The notes under the pieces are model-generated. The model made no database searches and had not been told where the DNA came from. It worked only from the letters and a program-made list of their open reading frames with translations. Below, piece by piece: positions 59,760-64,000 of a stretch of 64,000 bases of DNA. The position numbers and the translations under genes were made by a program. Numbering within the stretch: position 1 is the stretch's first letter; each line of letters begins with the position of its first letter. This DNA is from Clavulina sp. PMI_390 (lineage: Eukaryota > Basidiomycota > Agaricomycetes > Cantharellales > Hydnaceae), in NCBI GenBank assembly GCA_015039315.1, contig WIDE01000034.1:183250-247249 (forward strand), read 5' to 3'.

Positions 59760-62700
59760 ATGAGCGATAAAGACATCAAGGCAGGTGTCTCGGCCGGGCC
59801 GACTGGGATTCCGGCAAGATCTCGGCTGCAACCGCCGACAGCCCGAGCTCTGCGTCCGTCTGGGCTTGCGCCTCCAGGAGGCTCAGTAGCCTCCTCATCA
59901 CAGTCACGAGGAAATGCTTCTACACCGGGCTCCAGTGGCGCACGTACCACCTCTATCTCAGCCCCTCGTAAGCCCTCTTCCGCCGCGGCACCCTCCCCAA
60001 TCGCCCGGAAGCCATCCGCACCTACTTTGCGTACACAAACCTCAAACGGCAAACTCAAAGTTCCTTCGTCATCCAAGTCACCAGCAGCTCCCATCCCATC
60101 TCCCAAACCCCCATCTCGCGTCACCCCTTCTTCACGAGCAGTTACCACGGCCCCCCGCTCCCCCAAGCCACCCGCATCGTCCCGAAAGCCTGCAGCACCA
60201 AATCCACCACCCGCCCAAGAACCATCGCCTGAGAATGGGTTCTCCGCATCTGTGGGGCTCTCAATCAAAGACCAAATCGCTGCTCGTCGAGCAGCAATGA
60301 AGAAAGCTGGCGTGACTTCTAGCACCTCGAGCTCTGGTGGTTCTGTAGGGTCACGGAAAGCAAGCTCCACTTTTTCCTCCAGCCTCAAAGGCGGTTCAGG
60401 GCTCGGTGATTGGGCAGAGCCTGCGCTATCGGAAGGTCCTTCAGAAGGGGCCGATGATATCTTTGGTCGAGCAACGGTCCGGGAAACTATAATGAAAGCC
60501 ATGCACACTGGCAAGTTTTACTCGCTCGCTCTACATTCGATTTGCTCACTAATGAGATCGATTTCATTAGGGAATCTGAATCTGATGTCGCGTCAGTTGA
60601 CGGCTCTGCCCACGTCTCTGTTCACTTTACATCTCGGAATCACACCAGCCCCACTGAGTGGTAGCAGTGGCGAGACGATGCCCGATGATGATGCTCCAAC
60701 TGGAATCCACCGGTGGGAAGCTATGGATCTCACTGTGTTGAAAGTTGGCGATAATGAGATCGCGGAGCTGCATGTACGCCTCAATTTGACTCTAGTAAGC
60801 TTCCTCTCACACCTTTGATAGGAAGAGATCGTTCTCTTTGGGGCTTTGAAGAATGTAGATGTAAGTAGCCCTCTACAATTCTGTATGCAACTTCCCTTCA
60901 ACGCTCAATGATTCTCTGGAGGTAGCTTCACAAGAATAAGCTCTCCACTCTTCCAGCGAGTTTTGGAGAACTCGTTTCTTTGACACACCTTGACATCTCA
61001 CATTGCTCGTTTACATCGCTTCCCTCAATCCTCTCCACTTTGCCAGCCCTAGTGTCACTCAACGTTTCTCACAACTCGTTGAGTAGCCTCAACCTCGCGT
61101 TTCCTCCCGCTGATGCACAAAGCGAGTCAAGGCTCTCTCAGTTCCGAGATGCACCTCTCTACTCTACCCCAGAGATCCAGAAAGCTGGACGGCCTTTCGA
61201 AGCGCTGCAAACTCTTCTCTTGTGTGGCAACAAGTTGACCGCAGCCGCGATCGAGCCACTAGAGAACCTTCCACGTTCACTCGTCAAACTCGATATCGAC
61301 AAAAACCCTCTGGTGAACTCAGGCGCTGGAGGCGTCATCTCGCTTCTTTCAGCCCTTGCAATGCTCCCTGCGCTCAAAGAGCTTCAGATGCGCTCAGCAG
61401 GTCTTGAAGACCTCACTTTGGCAGACTTCCCGTCTCCTACGTCGTCGACTTCGTCCTTTCCACGACTGGAAGCTTTGGACGTTGGTGATAATGACTGGCT
61501 CACCGAGGCATGCGTGCGTCGCAGCCTTCTCGCTTCACGCCCTGCGGAGTCGATCCAAGTGGGCACGCACATGGATGTGCTACGTGCTGCTGCTTCTCCT
61601 TCGTCACCTACATCCGTCAAGCTAGTAATAGGGAAGCACGTCGTAAAGGAGGCCTGGGAGCTCGAGCTTGAACGCAGGCAGCCTGGGCGAAAGGCGGCCG
61701 TTGCTTCCGCCCCAAGCAATGGCACACACGACGAGAAGCCAAATGCGGTGGCAGCAAAAGCTGGCGATGACGATGAGTGGGGCCTACCTGGATTTGGGAA
61801 AAAAGAGGTGCGGGTGAGGCGCAATGCTGCTGCCAGTGGAAGAGCGCTCCCTTCACAAGCGTATGGGCGCGAGCCTGAGGAAGAAATCTCCTTGCCTACC
61901 ACCAATACTCAAGCAAGCAAGGATGACTCTACCTTGTCCACTGATGCTAAGGAGAGCTCCGCTCCGACTACTCCTGATGTTGCTGCTGGTGGCCTCAAAT
62001 CACCCCTGGATAAATATTTCGACTCTCGTACTAGGACCCTCACATTACCCTCTGCCATCCCTCAACGAGGTCGTGGATTTGGTGCAGGGCACGCTCGTAC
62101 GCAATCGCTTTTTGCCTCTCCTACAAAAGGTAGCTCTAACACTGGCGGGGGAGGTGCTGCAGAAGACATGGCCGTTCCACAACAGACGTTCCCGCATGCA
62201 ACAATCATTTCGCATCATGCGTGGGTGCGCGATCTCCGAACGCTGGTACTGTCAAATCGTCGGGTCGACGCGGGCTTTTTACTGGCCGCTGCCTTGGCTG
62301 GTTCAGGAGGGGGTTCAGAAGGCTTTCTCCTACCCGGCGTAGAGGAGCTTCAGCTTGATGGATGTAACCTTCCATCAATAGTGAAAGTTTCCTACAAGCG
62401 TGTTGATTTATCTTCCCTGGATGGTGCGTTGATGAAGTTTATTGTACTGGTTGTTCCTATCCTTTTCGTTCAGCATTTCTTGCATCGTTTTTTGGGGCTC
62501 TGCTCACTGTTTGGGCCACTTCTTGTGCCCTCGAGCAAACCCAACGTGCATTTCATACCATACGGGGGCTCGACCCGCCATTGGTCCCGGCTTTTCGCTA
62601 TCAACGCACCCCTTTCATCGGTTGCGGTCACGCCGTCTACCTCGCTTGCCCCTCGCGTTTCTCCCGAAATGACTGCTTCCGTGTCCTCTGACCTCATTCA

Positions 62701-63080
62701 TATTTGTCTGGACGATCAACATAGATATTCGCGAACCACTAAACCCCACAGGGCCGGTTCCAGAAGGAGAGAACCTCCCGCTGATCCCCCTCCTTCATCG
62801 AATATTTCCGGCACTCGCCACTCTGGACCTTTCATATAATGCACTCACTACTCTCGACGGTGTCAGGGAGATGTTCCTTCCGACATCTCCGCCCTTGTTG
62901 GGGGAAGCAGGCGCTGAGAAGGTCCTCAAAGTCCTCCGCGTCAGGGGGAACAAGCTTGATGAGGCAGCACTCAACGACCTCGCCAAGATTGGCCAAGATA
63001 TGAAAGAGGATGGAGATAATGGTATCAAGGAGAGGTGGAAGGGTCTAGAGCTAGATCTGAGGGAGAATGAGATTGGGAAG
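59760..63080 (+). CDS. Leucine-rich-repeat protein, 3' end not found
   Basis: Exons 59760-60510, 60571-60773, 60822-60860, 60926-62423 and 62752-63080 form one frame of 940 codons that is still open at a donor gtgcgt (63081). The first intron begins gcaagt (GC-AG). Residues 1 to about 230 are Pro/Ser/Ala-rich and basic. Then come LRRs: GNLNLMSRQLTALPTSLFTL, LHKNKLSTLPASFGELVSL, LDISHCSFTSLPSILSTLP, LVSLNVSHNSLSSL, ALQTLLLCGNKLTAAAI. A disordered insert follows, then another LRR set (RDLRTLVLSNRRVD, LATLDLSYNALTTLDG, GLELDLRENEIGK). Architecture is that of cytosolic LRR scaffolds; the precise family is not identified. The 328-nt intron at 62424-62751 may be two introns around a small exon. The last exon(s) should hold the final repeat. 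Confidence 0.7.
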
Positions 63081-64000
63081 GTGCGTCATCCCTCAGATAG
63101 CACGGGTCATCGTCTCGCGGTTTTTCCCCTGTTGCCGCGTTTTTGCGGTCATTCGGTTTCTCGCTTCCGCCTCCATTTAACTGCATTCAGCGGTGCACGT
63201 CATCATGAGTGCCTCAACACATGCGGAAGAACCGCTCTAAGGCTCCACAACCTGGGCCTTGTGTTTCACTTTCCGAGTTTTTCCTATATTCTGGCCACCT
63301 CGAGGCTAAAACCTCGACCATTCGTCGGGCTGTTCGCTCAGCTTATTCAGAGTGGGCTATATTGCGCTTGCATATTTCATCATTCCGATTTTCTCCTTCA
63401 TTTGTCACTTTCGGTTCGCGCTTTCTTGCGGCTTCACTGCGCGCTGTGTCGCTGGCGCTTTCCTCTCAATATCGAGTCACCGACTCCGCTCGTTACGGCG
63501 TACCGCTGGCTTGCAGTGGAGGGGCGCTCCCGCCTTTTCGTTTCGTTGCCTTTCCGAGTGCTATTCCACATTCGGGAACAGCAGGAAAGATGTGACTCTC
63601 TAGAATCCTGCCTGATGGACTCGCCCCTTCGGGTGATATAGGCGCTTGTTTCGTTGATAGGTGCCCAAGGCTCCCTATCTACGTGCCAGCTCACGTCATG
63701 CTTGTCATGACAGGGGGGTTCTATGAGGTGGCTTGGATCATCGATGGCACCGCCAATCTGACCCATCTGCTTCCGATATACCCTTTGCAATTGCTTGGTC
63801 ACATTTCTCAGCAAACCTATGGGTACTGACATCCGTGTTCTATTTCTTTGTATTCTCCATGTTCGTGCGCATTGATTGGATCATCGATGGCCACGCCGGG
63901 ATCGATTGGTGACCAAATCACCTTTTCCCCCGCAATGATTACGGGATTAGCTGCCAGGCGCCTTGGGATGGCTGCCGTTGGATGTGCTACTAGTGGAAAG
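63081..64000. other. Unexplained stretch after the LRR gene
   Basis: No frame here continues the LRR protein in a recognisable way, and no transposon protein is recognised. A motif TTGGATCATCGATGG occurs twice (about 63739-63753 and 63877-63891), each followed by CACCGCC or CCACGCC. It may be a long last intron, the remains of an insertion, or a 3' UTR with an early stop. Confidence 0.3.

Noticed and set aside
59636..60514. Upstream extension of the RAI1 frame on the minus strand
   Set aside because: Antisense to LRR exon 1, compositionally the mirror of its Pro/Ser coding; the family match begins only after the ATG at 59635.

Overview
The window is nuclear DNA of a filamentous fungus, most likely a basidiomycete of the Agaricomycetes. 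Nearly every gene is split by many short introns (mostly 50-75 nt, GT-AG) at conserved positions. The gene set (an STK32-type kinase, F-box/LRR proteins, a large TPR protein, secreted protein arrays) fits that group. A Rhizoctonia/Ceratobasidium-like genome is my guess from the style of the gene families and is not proven. All exon boundaries were called by eye from reading frame, splice consensus and family alignment. For most genes the exon lengths add up to one intact frame.

Region 1 (1-13.6 kb): five tandem plus-strand paralogues of a secreted ~290-residue protein with a glutamic-peptidase (G1/eqolisin)-like beta-sandwich pattern. All five are intact, with four exons and identical intron phases. 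An NPY1-type NADH diphosphatase gene, with a 6-nt exon, sits between copies 2 and 3.

Region 2 (14-23 kb): ALG12 mannosyltransferase, a myristoylation-type STK32/YANK-like kinase and an F-box/LRR protein.

Region 3 (23-28.3 kb): four tandem minus-strand copies of an unrecognised intracellular family of 213-227 residues, each with five exons and an intact frame. This is the least explained part of the window.

Region 4 (28.8-38 kb): a CoA diphosphatase (Nudix) gene diverging from a VTC1-like polyphosphate-complex gene across a 240-bp promoter with a CACGTG site; a Ser/Asp-rich protein ending in a degenerate kinase-like domain; and a small START-like (DUF7053-type) gene.

Region 5 (38.5-50.2 kb): a second F-box/LRR gene, a 1163-residue TPR protein, an SDR that lacks its catalytic Tyr, a ubiquitin E2 with a SUMO-interaction-like tail, and cytochrome c.

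Region 6 (52.9-64 kb): a GATA zinc-finger factor; then a RAI1/DXO decapping enzyme diverging from an LRR protein across 124 bp. The 3' end of the LRR gene is not found before the window ends.

Most genes are housekeeping and unrelated in function. The two tandem arrays are the accessory, fast-evolving part. No rRNA, CRISPR array, complete transposon or convincing tRNA was seen.
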